A stretch of 64,000 nucleotides of DNA. Source: Caldilinea sp. CFX5. GTDB taxonomy: Bacteria; Chloroflexota; Anaerolineae; Caldilineales; Caldilineaceae. The stretch lies in assembly GCA_021405325.1 (NCBI GenBank), contig QWII01000046.1, positions 216,056-280,055 of the forward strand. The letters run 5' to 3'. The position numbers and the translations under genes were made by a program. The notes under the pieces are model-generated. The model made no database searches. It was not told the DNA's origin and saw only the letters and a program-made list of their open reading frames with translations. This document shows positions 18,602 to 26,129 of the stretch, piece by piece. How positions within the stretch are numbered: position 1 is the first letter of the stretch; every line of letters begins with the position of its first letter.

Positions 18602-18871
18602 TTAATACACCGGTTGGAAACGCAAGGCATCTGCCACTTCCTGCTGCTGAATTTGTACATCGTATCCTTGGCGACGACGACGCCAGGTTTCGTAGATGCC
18701 CTTCCACCGGCTAAAGTCTGTCCGCGTTTCATCATAGTCATCAAAGCGTTCCAGTTTCCCGGTCATCAACGCCTGATAAAAGTCTTGGCTGAGGATGCCA
18801 TACTTTTCTTCATACAGCGTCAAGCGCCGCTCCAGCAACTTCATCTCGATGACCAGTTCATGTAATTCCAT
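18602..18871 (-). CDS. TumA-like antitoxin partner of the DUF6516 toxin
   Basis: An 89-residue, mostly helical protein: [32 protein letters not shown], then [21 protein letters not shown]. The YEEKYGxxSxxFYxxxxxGKL...F..W..IYE pattern is what I recall of proteins encoded just before DUF6516/TumE toxins. Start ATG 18871 is set by GGAGG 7 nt upstream. The frame runs on to 18922, but that extension lacks similarity. It is the first gene of the cassette between attC sites C and B. Confidence 0.7.
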   Translation of the reverse strand: MELHELVIEMKLLERRLTLYEEKYGILSQDFYQALMTGKLERFDDYDETRTDFSRWKGIYETWRRRRQGYDVQIQQQEVADALRFQPVY

Positions 18872-19032
18872 CGGGCTACCTCCAGTGCTTCCCGTCCCAT
18901 GCGCACTTAGTTCCAAGTGCATTTTATCGCGTCATTACAGTATAACCGATAACAGTTTATGGAAAAAGTTCGCAAAGGCCCCACTAGTTTGTATGGCTAC
19001 TTCAGCTACGCCTGATTGCTACTCATGACCCC

Positions 19033-19160
19033 GCCGAACACTCGCATAACGCGCCGAACGAGTAGCGGGCGAAAGACATCTAGTACTCAACCAACCCAAG
19101 CGGGCAACCAACTCCAAAAAACCGTGATCTCGTTCGGTCGGCGTTCATGTAATGTTCGGC
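19033..19160 (-). repeat. attC: attC site C
   Basis: A 128-bp site with ends GCCGAAC (19033-19039) and GTTCGGC (19154-19160). CAT-AA-CGC-G-CCGAACGAG (19045-19062) pairs with CTCGTTCGG-TCG-GCG-TTC-ATG (19129-19149). The 9-bp inner stem is perfect, and unpaired AA/TTC occupy the same place as in sites A and B. Spacers are again 5 and 4 nt. Confidence 0.87.
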
Positions 19161-19305
19161 CTAGACCAACCGTTGGTGCCTGGGGCGGGCAGTGACCACG
19201 CGCAAGGCTAGACGACGAAGCGGCGGGACGCCGTTGGCAAGAGATTGACATCTTTGTTATGGACGGTCATCAATTGAATGTATGTTATTCATCCCTAGAT
19301 TAGCT
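19161..19305. other. Cassette 3' spacer after the HEAT-like gene
   Basis: Between the HEAT-like gene stop and attC site C. It contains GACCAACCGTTGGTGCC, a short palindrome, but no coding frame or clear terminator. Confidence 0.4.
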
Positions 19306-19917
19306 TTAGCTCCTTTTCGCTAAGAATCTGTATACATATATAGCTCTTTCCTTTGATATATGTGAGTATACGCTAGGATTCTCTACAATTCTTTTTACTG
19401 CCTGAACATCACCAACTGATTCTAATAACTTATATGCTGAGACCACTTCCGAGGGCATGTCAAAACAGCCGTTTATAAGGATATATTCTAAGAAATTAAT
19501 GTCTCTCTTTTGAACAGAAAGCTCGATTAAGTCACGGGAAAGTCCCACATGCAAAGCTTCTCCCTTGCGATTACTCGCCCTTAATTCCTGAATAATAGCC
19601 CGGAGTTCGTCCTTAGCATTGAGGTGATATAACGCCTTAGCCGCGCGAGCTTTTATATCACTATCTATGGAAAAATCACTTCTTATAACCTCACTAAGAG
19701 CACGAATTGCATGAGGATTGCCACATGAGTACAAGTCATTAATAATGGATCGCCCCTTTTCCTTTTCTTGGACACCTATCAAATCCGACAGAAGGTTACC
19801 AAGTGACAGTGCGGCACTCACAGCTAGCTGTGAGTCTTTACTGGTAATTAACTTGAGCAAGGCTTTCATATCCTTCTTCTCAACCAGCTTAGGTACGTTA
19901 GGTTTGAAGAACAACAT
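19306..19917 (-). CDS. HEAT/ARM-repeat-like cassette protein
   Basis: A 203-residue all-helical protein. Repeating helix pairs such as LLKLITSKDSQLAVSAALSLGNLL, HAIRALSEVIRSDFSIDSDIKARAAKALYHL and VQAVKRIVENPSVYSHISKERAIYVYRFL have the spacing of HEAT-like repeats, so a protein-binding scaffold is plausible. There is no enzyme motif. ATG 19917 has GGGAG 7 nt upstream, and only 23 nt separate it from attC site D, as expected of a compact cassette. The gene is noticeably AT-rich (many AAT, ATA and TTA codons) compared with the flanking chromosome, consistent with acquisition from elsewhere. Confidence 0.72.
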   Translation of the reverse strand: MLFFKPNVPKLVEKKDMKALLKLITSKDSQLAVSAALSLGNLLSDLIGVQEKEKGRSIINDLYSCGNPHAIRALSEVIRSDFSIDSDIKARAAKALYHLNAKDELRAIIQELRASNRKGEALHVGLSRDLIELSVQKRDINFLEYILINGCFDMPSEVVSAYKLLESVGDVQAVKRIVENPSVYSHISKERAIYVYRFLAKRS

Positions 19918-19940
19918 AAGTATACTCCCTTCTAGGAATG

Positions 19941-19983
19941 GCCGAATACGGTGCTGAAATTTCGCATCGAGCTAATGTTCGGC
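19941..19983 (-). repeat. attC: attC site D, short and with an altered recombination triplet
   Basis: A 43-bp site with ends GCCGAAT (19941-19947) and GTTCGGC (19977-19983). It keeps the 5-nt and 4-nt spacers, with GCTGA pairing to TC-G-AGC across a short loop. In cassette orientation the recombining end reads ATTCGGC instead of GTTCGGC, so the conserved GTT is changed to ATT. Confidence 0.65.
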
Positions 19984-20024
19984 GATCTTTGCCATGACGC
20001 TGCTCCTAGATCTTTGTTTCTTTT

Positions 20025-20912
20025 TTAACTGAAAGTTTCGTCTCCACACGCAAAAAATCTATTGTCAGTACGCCAAACGCGAACCGGTGTAAAAGTCTCT
20101 CTAGATCCTTTTTTGAATGTGGCACTTGCTTGGACGCATTTTTGCGATTTGATAGCTGTCACGTCATACTCCTTAAAATCGCTTTGCTTTCCCAGCCGTT
20201 GAAGATAATTAAAAATAATAGTTTTTACTTTTTCCTCTGTACCTTCTACCAAGGTTCTACTACCCCATCGTGAACGCGCAAAATCATATTCACTCCGCAC
20301 TTCATCAACTGTAAGGATAGGAATAGTGGGTAAACATTTATTAAAAAGAGCATCCACAACTTCTGTGGCATTCTTTGTAGTTGTATAAGTAAGTTTTTCT
20401 TCAGTGAATAAGGAACCGACTGATGACGTACTTGGCTGACTTGTAGGTTTTCCTAACACGCTCGCCATCGCTTCATCTAAAGCTTTCTCAAATGCCTTGT
20501 CGCTAGCTTTAGCCCTCTCCACAGATGTAGCCCAAGTAGCCTGTGCAATGCCATACTTTTGAATATGGGCATTGATACCCTCATCACCCATAATACGGAA
20601 ATTTTGATGCCCTCCATCTTTATCCAACCAACTTTGCATGAAAGCACGCAGCTTGCGATAATTTGTTGCTTCAGATATAGGTTCTGTGATGATACAAACT
20701 TTACATTCTAAAGATGGGCCGAAACCTGAATTAGATTTGAGGAATTTGATTATTTTCCTTGTTTCCGAATCTAAGTCTTGTGGGCCAGGTGTATTGTAAA
20801 TTACAAGTAGATGGGTATCAATTCCGCTAGCTGATTCGGCAGAAAATTTACTTATCGGATAATATTGAATTTTATGTTGCCTTATGCCAAAAAGCTTCTT
20901 AAAGAATCCCAT
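20025..20912 (-). CDS. Cassette protein of unknown function
   Basis: A 295-residue soluble protein I do not recognise. It begins MGFFKKLFG, then has strands (HLLVIYNTPG; CKVCIITEP) and a central alanine/lysine-rich helix (ERAKASDKAFEKALDEAMASVL). After a Ser/Thr-rich linker (SQPSTSSVGS), a C-terminal domain starts at about residue 180 with VVDALFNKCLPTIPILTVDEV. Start ATG 20912 is firm: CAGGAGG lies 7 nt upstream, and the longer frame to 21080 runs through the GC-rich spacer. It is AT-rich compared with surrounding chromosomal genes. It follows a possible degenerate attC (about 21010) and precedes attC D. Confidence 0.7.
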   Translation of the reverse strand: MGFFKKLFGIRQHKIQYYPISKFSAESASGIDTHLLVIYNTPGPQDLDSETRKIIKFLKSNSGFGPSLECKVCIITEPISEATNYRKLRAFMQSWLDKDGGHQNFRIMGDEGINAHIQKYGIAQATWATSVERAKASDKAFEKALDEAMASVLGKPTSQPSTSSVGSLFTEEKLTYTTTKNATEVVDALFNKCLPTIPILTVDEVRSEYDFARSRWGSRTLVEGTEEKVKTIIFNYLQRLGKQSDFKEYDVTAIKSQKCVQASATFKKGSRETFTPVRVWRTDNRFFACGDETFS

Positions 20913-21009
20913 TCTAATCCTCCTGTTTAATATCACGATTTGACATGAGACCTTATTCCAAAGTAATAACTGATAGGAATGTCGAGCTACGGGAGCATTG
21001 TTGATAAGA

Positions 21010-21075
21010 GCCGAACGGCTCGCGTCAGCCGGCGGGGGCGCGGCCAACCCCATGCTGCTACCCAGCCGCGTTGTC
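21010..21075 (-). repeat. Possible degenerate attC between cassettes 1 and 2
   Basis: GCCGAAC at 21010-21016 matches the end box of sites B and C, and CGCGGC/GCCGCG (about 21038/21065) form a short hairpin. The expected second end box is absent: GTTGTCA stands near 21069. The box itself sits in a small palindrome, GAGCCG-AA-CGGCTC. Low confidence. Confidence 0.3.
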
Positions 21076-21146
21076 AGCATTCATACAATATGCAGCCTTG
21101 CCAAGCGAGCGAGATAGGAAGACCTTTAAGCAATTTATCTAGAGTC

Positions 21147-21192
21147 TGTTGACATTTGTGTCTCTACAGTGGACCAACCCGGAATGTCAACA
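21147..21192 (-). terminator. Hairpin just after the zinc-ribbon cassette gene
   Basis: CTGTTGACATT (21147-21157) and AATGTCAACAG (21182-21192) are perfectly complementary (11 bp). It begins 8 nt after the minus-strand stop of 21200-21496 and is probably a transcription-ending or transcript-protecting structure. No U-run follows. Confidence 0.55.
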
Positions 21193-21199
21193 GCCCTTA

Positions 21200-21496
21200 T
21201 TATCTCCGGGCTTCTTTAAGATTGTAGGCGGCTGCCTGCTTCATGATTTGACCACACTTTGGGCAAGGACGCCCCCCAGTGCCTTGGCATTGCTTGCAAT
21301 ACACTGTACCACAATTGATACAGACGGTTCCTCGAAAGCTCTCTTCTTTGGGCGTACTGCCCAATACCACACCTCCCTGGCGTCTTACATGGTCGACAAA
21401 ACTCGGGAGAAGTTCGAGCTGTTTACCACACTGCGCGCATGTTGGTGCTTTTGAGCGTGTTGGTTCTTTGCGGAATAATCTAGATAAGAAACCCAT
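21200..21496 (-). CDS. Zinc-ribbon cassette protein (first cassette)
   Basis: A 98-residue protein starting MGFLSRLFRKE. It has cysteine pairs CAQC, CINC, CKQC and CPKC, plus a lone His in FVDHVRRQGG, so probably two zinc-binding knuckles or ribbons. The start ATG 21496 is supported by AAGGAG 7 nt upstream. Its N-terminal MGF-x3-LF resembles that of the neighbouring cassette protein (MGFFKKLFG). It is the cassette nearest attI, normally the most recently inserted and best expressed in an integron. Function unknown; nucleic-acid or protein binding would fit zinc ribbons. Confidence 0.72.
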   Translation of the reverse strand: MGFLSRLFRKEPTRSKAPTCAQCGKQLELLPSFVDHVRRQGGVVLGSTPKEESFRGTVCINCGTVYCKQCQGTGGRPCPKCGQIMKQAAAYNLKEARR

Positions 21497-21654
21497 GTTA
21501 TTTCTCCTTGGTTTGTTGTGTATTGCCATGTTGGCTGCACACAATATTAGGCCCTTTCCTGCTACCCAACGGAGTCGCCTGTCCGCATTCTGCGTAGGTA
21601 CTTTCCATTGTAACCAATTATAGCCTGTTGCCGGTGCGAGCGGCGAACATAGTA

Positions 21655-21800
21655 GTAGATCACACCCTTGATCTAACTAACCGCCCATACAGCTTGGTTA
21701 GATCCATGAGTTCCCTTTTCCCACTTAGACCTAACCTGTGATCTAACCAGGCCAATGCGGGAGTTAGATCACACCCTTTCACTTTCCAGCTTAGATCCGA
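21655..21800. repeat. TTAGATC repeats near attI
   Basis: TAGATCACACCCTT occurs at about 21655 and 21766. CAGCTT(GGT)TAGATCC occurs at about 21690 and 21787, which suggests a decayed tandem duplication of about 100-110 bp. Within it ATCTAAC...GTTAGAT pairs (21671-21703 and 21741-21769) match canonical attC end consensus (RYYYAAC/GTTRRRY) but are only 29-33 bp apart. GTGATCTAAC/GTTAGATCAC (21738-21772) is a perfect 10-bp inverted repeat. Confidence 0.65.
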
Positions 21801-21927
21801 TATGCTAATTGCAAAGATTGAACCCAGTATACAAGGAATTTGGCGCTAATTCAAGCACCAATTTGCACAGCGCGGTAAAGCACTCGATGTTTTTACTTCA
21901 CGTACCCACAAAAGATGGCCTTGCGCC

Positions 21928-22269
21928 GCCGAACATCTCACTAGACAGAACCTTCTATCTAGTTCTACCTATTCTTTTTAGAACGCCAGTTCTAGATAGA
22001 GCCTTCCATGCGAACTAAAATAGCAAGAATGTTCTGTGTAGCACACTTGTTCGCCCTTGTATGATTTGAACTAGGCAGAACGGTTTATGCGAACTGGCTT
22101 TTTGTCGGTTTACATCGAGTGGTTAGCGCGAATAGAATAGGCAGAAGACTTTTCCGACTCCGTAAAGTCTACCCAAAGTATATACCAAAATCAAGCAAAG
22201 ATCAAGCACCAATTTTGTTCCTTGTTCACATGCCCCTTTCCTACCTAACCATTGAGATTGGAACATCGT
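21928..22269. promoter_or_regulatory. attI: attI-like and intI promoter region
   Basis: It begins with GCCGAAC (21928-21934), the array end box nearest intI, so the probable attI/first-cassette junction. A 24-bp near-palindrome at 21940-21963 (ACTAGACAGAA/TTCTATCTAGT) and direct repeats ACTAG(A/G)CAGAAC (about 21940 and 22069) and ATGCGAACT (about 22007 and 22087) could be integrase-binding sites. No gene is seen. Exact attI limits cannot be fixed by eye. Confidence 0.55.
21979..21994. promoter_or_regulatory. GAAC-N4-GTTC palindrome, candidate LexA (SOS) operator for intI
   Basis: TAGAACGCCAGTTCTA is a perfect 6-4-6 palindrome containing GAAC-N4-GTTC, the spacing of the Gram-positive LexA box. 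LexA control of intI is known in proteobacterial integrons. It lies about 275 bp upstream of the chosen intI start, so direct control depends on where the promoter is. Confidence 0.4.
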
Positions 22270-23277
22270 ATGGCCAAAATCACACCGCCGTCCCAACCAG
22301 CCGGTCAACAACCGAAATTATTGGACCGTGTCCGTATCGCCATTCGCCTGAAAAACTATTCCATTCGCACTGAAGAGGCTTATGTGGCGTGGGTCGAACG
22401 CTATATTCGTTTCCACAAGTTGCGCCATCCGCTGGAAATGGGCGCACCAGAGATTGAAGCCTTTTTGGCTCATCTGGCCGTAGAAGGCAATGTCGCCGCA
22501 TCAACGCAGAACCAAGCGCTTTGCGCCTTGCTTTTTCTCTACAAACATGTCCTGGATAAAGAACTGCCGGCCAAGATCAACGTCCTTTGGGCGAAAAAGC
22601 CGGAGCGCTTGCCTACCGTTCTCACACGTCAAGAAGTCTGGCAGATTATTGATAAACTCACTGGCGTTCATCATCTCATGGCAACGCTGCTCTACGGCAC
22701 AGGGATGCGGTTGATGGAATGCATTCGTCTACGCGTCAAAGATGTGGATTTTGGTCAGAATTTGATTCTGATTCGTGATGCCAAAGGTGACAAAGACCGG
22801 ATCACCATGTTGCCGGAAAGCACGCGCGAACCGTTGCAAAAACAACTGGCCTGGGCAAAAACACTTCACGACTATGACCTGTCGCAAGGCTACGGCATGG
22901 TTTACTTGCCGGATGCATTGGAACGCAAGTATCCCAATGCCAACAAGGAGTGGGGTTGGCAATATGTTTTTCCAGCCGATAAATATTCCGTTGATCCGCG
23001 TAGTGACATCAAACGACGCCACCACTATCACGAGAACAGCCTACAAAAATCAGTGAAGCAAGCCACGCTACAGACCGGCATTACGAAGCATGTTACCTGT
23101 CATACCTTTCGTCATTCATTTGCGACCCATTTGTTGGAGGATGGTTACGATATTCGCACTGTACAAGAACTTCTGGGACATAACGACGTCAGCACAACGC
23201 AAATTTATACCCATGTTCTCAACCGGGGTGGTTTGGCTGCGCGCAGCCCCGCCGACCGCCGCAAACCATCTGGCTGA
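22270..23277 (+). CDS. intI: Integron integrase (IntI-type tyrosine recombinase)
   Basis: A 335-residue tyrosine recombinase that recombines attI and folded single-stranded attC sites. The catalytic residues are R147 (YGTGMRLME), H278 and R281 ([12 protein letters not shown]), H304 ([10 protein letters not shown]) and Y313 (IYTHVL), each one position from their IntI1 counterparts. Between R147 and H278 is the extra IntI-specific segment [15 protein letters not shown]...[16 protein letters not shown], absent from XerC/XerD, which contacts the extrahelical attC bases. The N-terminal SAM-like domain ([25 protein letters not shown]) is complete, as is the C-terminus ([11 protein letters not shown]). 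I start at ATG 22270; a TTG at 22252 is possible. The gene is intact and points away from the array. Confidence 0.95.
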   Translation: MAKITPPSQPAGQQPKLLDRVRIAIRLKNYSIRTEEAYVAWVERYIRFHKLRHPLEMGAPEIEAFLAHLAVEGNVAASTQNQALCALLFLYKHVLDKELPAKINVLWAKKPERLPTVLTRQEVWQIIDKLTGVHHLMATLLYGTGMRLMECIRLRVKDVDFGQNLILIRDAKGDKDRITMLPESTREPLQKQLAWAKTLHDYDLSQGYGMVYLPDALERKYPNANKEWGWQYVFPADKYSVDPRSDIKRRHHYHENSLQKSVKQATLQTGITKHVTCHTFRHSFATHLLEDGYDIRTVQELLGHNDVSTTQIYTHVLNRGGLAARSPADRRKPSG

Positions 23278-23281
23278 TAGC

Positions 23282-23314
23282 AGAAACCAGGGTTTTGCCA
23301 AAACCCTGGTTTCT
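23282..23314. terminator. Hairpin after intI
   Basis: A perfect 15-bp stem (23282-23296 with 23300-23314) with loop GCC, starting 5 nt after the intI stop, lies between intI and the convergent PIN gene. The arm AGAAACCAGGGTTTT ends in T residues on one side. Confidence 0.75.
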
Positions 23315-23323
23315 CCGCGGACG

Positions 23324-23731
23324 TTAAGGTACTACCTGCAAGCCCATTTGGGTGAAGTGATGATCAAAGGAAAAAGCTTTTTGCACATTCCGTTGCTGAG
23401 CGAGCGCCAAACAAGCACAATCGGTATAACTCCATGCTTTATCATGATATTGACTGAAAATGCGCCAGGTCTGCATCTCTTCCGGTGCAGAGAAGATCAT
23501 CACTTGTAGCACCTGGCTGTTGCGTAAGCGCACGCCGAGTTGAATGGCAACCTGCGCGCCCAACCGCGCTTTTGTCAGAGTCATGATCTCGTCAAAAACA
23601 TGGTTAGACAACAAAAGCGTTCCTGGTGTTGTCCATTGTTTAAGAAAGCTGGCTGCACGCCTGTGGTTGGGATCGGTGCGATCCACCAGCGCATAAATGG
23701 CGCTGGTATCAACGATACACTGGTTGTTCAT
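23324..23731 (-). CDS. PIN-domain (VapC-like) ribonuclease toxin
   Basis: A 135-residue PIN protein. The N-terminal CIVDTSAIYALVDRTDPNH has the first acidic residue (Asp) and DTSA signature, a glutamate follows in HVFDEIMTL, and the C-terminal SYTDCACLALAQQRNVQKAFSFDHHF gives the remaining acidic positions. Start ATG 23731 is preferred over the upstream start at 23767 because it begins at the PIN strand and has GGAAAG upstream. No antitoxin gene is adjacent, so it is an orphan or uses a partner elsewhere. It is the only gene between intI and the right-hand copy of the direct repeat, so it is counted as part of the integron region but is not a cassette. Confidence 0.87.
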   Translation of the reverse strand: MNNQCIVDTSAIYALVDRTDPNHRRAASFLKQWTTPGTLLLSNHVFDEIMTLTKARLGAQVAIQLGVRLRNSQVLQVMIFSAPEEMQTWRIFSQYHDKAWSYTDCACLALAQQRNVQKAFSFDHHFTQMGLQVVP

Positions 23732-23764
23732 AAGCGCTTTCCCATACAGGGGTGGATGGTTCAG

Positions 23765-23869
23765 CAACTTTTAATAAATTACTCCCAAAAACATAATGGT
23801 GTGTAATACAATTACACACCATTCTAATACATCTGTTTGACCAGCGTCAACTGTGAATTTAGCTTTGCG
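23765..23869. repeat. Right copy of the ~95-bp imperfect direct repeat
   Basis: Homologous with 16720-16814 in the same orientation. Its own hairpin is AATGGTGTGTAAT/ATTACACACCATT (about 23798-23826). The right end runs into the last codons of gmd (stop 23859-23861), so the left copy carries a vestige resembling the gmd 3' end. Confidence 0.6.
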
Positions 23870-24824
23870 CTCGTAGCGCTTCCAGGTCGGCATCCACCAT
23901 CAACCGCACCAGCCCGCGAAAATCAACATTCGGTTCCCAGTTCAAGACGCGACCGGCCTTGCTCGGATCGCCCACCAGCAGATCGACCTCGGCGGGGCGG
24001 TAGAACTTGGGGTCTTGCACGACATATTGGCGCCAGTCGAGATCGAGATAGCCAAAGGCCTCTTCAACAAACTCTTGTACACTGTGGGTCTCGCCGGTGG
24101 CCACCACATAATCGTCGGGGTTGTCCTGTTGCAACATGAGCCACATGGCGCGCACATAGTCGCCGGCATAGCCCCAGTCGCGGCGCGCTTCCAGGTTGCC
24201 CAGGCGCAGTTCATTAGCCAATCCCAACTTGATGCGGACAGCGGCATGGGTGATCTTATGGGTGACAAATTCGAGACCACGGCGCGGGCTTTCATGATTA
24301 AAGAGAATTCCCGAACAACCAAAGAGGTTATAGCTTTCGCGGTAGTTGACCGTGATCCAGTGACCATAAACCTTCGCCACGCCATAGGGGCTGCGCGGGT
24401 AGAAGGGCGTTGATTCCCGCTGCGGCACCTCCACCACCTTGCCGAACATCTCGCTGCTGCTGGCCTGATAGAAGCGGATCTTGGGATCAACCAGCCGAAT
24501 CGCCTCCAACATGCGTGTCACGCCCAATGCCGTAAACTCGCCCGTCAACACCGGTTGGTTAAAGCTGGTCGGCACAAAGCTCTGCGCCGCCAGATTGTAG
24601 ATCTCGGTAGGGCGGTATTGATGCAAAATTTCAATTAAGCTCATCTGGTCGAGCAGATCGCCTTGTACAATTTCGACTTTGTCTTGAATGTGCGCAATAC
24701 GTTCAAAATTGATAGTACTCGTGCGGCGCACCATACCGATCACGGTATAGCCTTTTTCTAACAAAAATTCGGCCAAATAACTGCCATCTTGGCCGGTAAC
24801 GCCGGTAACTAGTGCGGTTGGCAT
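23859..24824 (-). CDS. gmd: GDP-mannose 4,6-dehydratase
   Basis: A 321-residue extended SDR enzyme converting GDP-D-mannose to GDP-4-dehydro-6-deoxy-D-mannose, the first step to GDP-fucose, rhamnose and related sugars. It has the glycine-rich NADP motif [27 protein letters not shown] with the catalytic Ser/Glu region, and [10 protein letters not shown] with the Tyr-Lys pair. [17 protein letters not shown] and [24 protein letters not shown] are specific for Gmd. ATG 24824 follows GGAGGAAGG. The reductase gene directly upstream completes the pathway. The product probably feeds surface polysaccharide. Confidence 0.95.
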   Translation of the reverse strand: MPTALVTGVTGQDGSYLAEFLLEKGYTVIGMVRRTSTINFERIAHIQDKVEIVQGDLLDQMSLIEILHQYRPTEIYNLAAQSFVPTSFNQPVLTGEFTALGVTRMLEAIRLVDPKIRFYQASSSEMFGKVVEVPQRESTPFYPRSPYGVAKVYGHWITVNYRESYNLFGCSGILFNHESPRRGLEFVTHKITHAAVRIKLGLANELRLGNLEARRDWGYAGDYVRAMWLMLQQDNPDDYVVATGETHSVQEFVEEAFGYLDLDWRQYVVQDPKFYRPAEVDLLVGDPSKAGRVLNWEPNVDFRGLVRLMVDADLEALRAQS

Positions 24825-24876
24825 TTCCCTTCCTCCATTTTTTTATTTTCAATTTCAATCTTTTGCTTACTCATCT

Positions 24877-24943
24877 GTGTTTCTTTTAGCTGTGTATAGT
24901 CTTTGATGATTGCCCGAAGACTATACACAGCTAGAAGAAACAC
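24877..24943. repeat. 27-bp inverted repeat between gmd and the reductase gene
   Basis: Arms 24877-24903 and 24917-24943 are complementary with one mismatch, around a 13-nt loop. Unlike the stop-to-stop hairpins, it lies between two co-oriented genes, 52 nt upstream of the gmd start, so it could attenuate read-through from the reductase gene. Confidence 0.82.
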
Positions 24944-25072
24944 GAAATCACTGAAATTTGCTCTGTTTGGGTAACTTTTCGGCTATCAAATGATACAGAA
25001 AGACAAGTAGCTCACCTTTTCAATAACTTCTTGTTTCCTTATCCCTCGTCTCCTTGTCTCCTTGTCTTCCTA

Positions 25073-26032
<960 letters not shown>

Positions 26033-26129
26033 GATTGATCTACTCCTGCTGTGAAAAGATGAAAGTCTGTAGCCCAGAGTCATAATCACACGACTATACG
26101 ACTTTGGACTCTGAACTCTGGACTCTGAA
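26033..26129. repeat. Spacer with GGACTCTGAACT direct repeats
   Basis: GGACTCTGAACT occurs twice in tandem (about 26103-26131) and pairs partly with CCAGAGTC near 26078. It is a small word-repeat spacer of the kind seen elsewhere in the window, with no gene. Confidence 0.5.

Larger units (their letters stand above)
16944..23277. mobile_element. Chromosomal integron: intI, attI region and leftward cassette array
   Basis: An IntI-type integrase on the plus strand is preceded by an attI-like region. From there, gene cassettes run leftward, with every array gene on the minus strand, that is, away from intI as in known integrons. Four imperfect palindromes with GCCGAAC/GTTCGGC-type ends and matching internal geometry separate the genes and are called attC sites. 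The array holds about five cassettes. Array genes differ in base composition, with 19.3-20.9 kb AT-rich compared with GC-rich neighbours. It resembles sedentary chromosomal integrons described mainly in Proteobacteria. Confidence 0.85.

Noticed and set aside
21147..21192. Perfect inverted repeat CTGTTGACATT as an attC
   Set aside because: The GTT box comes first and AAC last, the reverse of the attC order, so it is better read as a hairpin after the cassette gene.
22270..23277. Integrase as a phage or XerC/D-type recombinase
   Set aside because: The insertion between the Arg and His-x-x-Arg boxes with the RRHH segment is specific to IntI. No phage genes are nearby.
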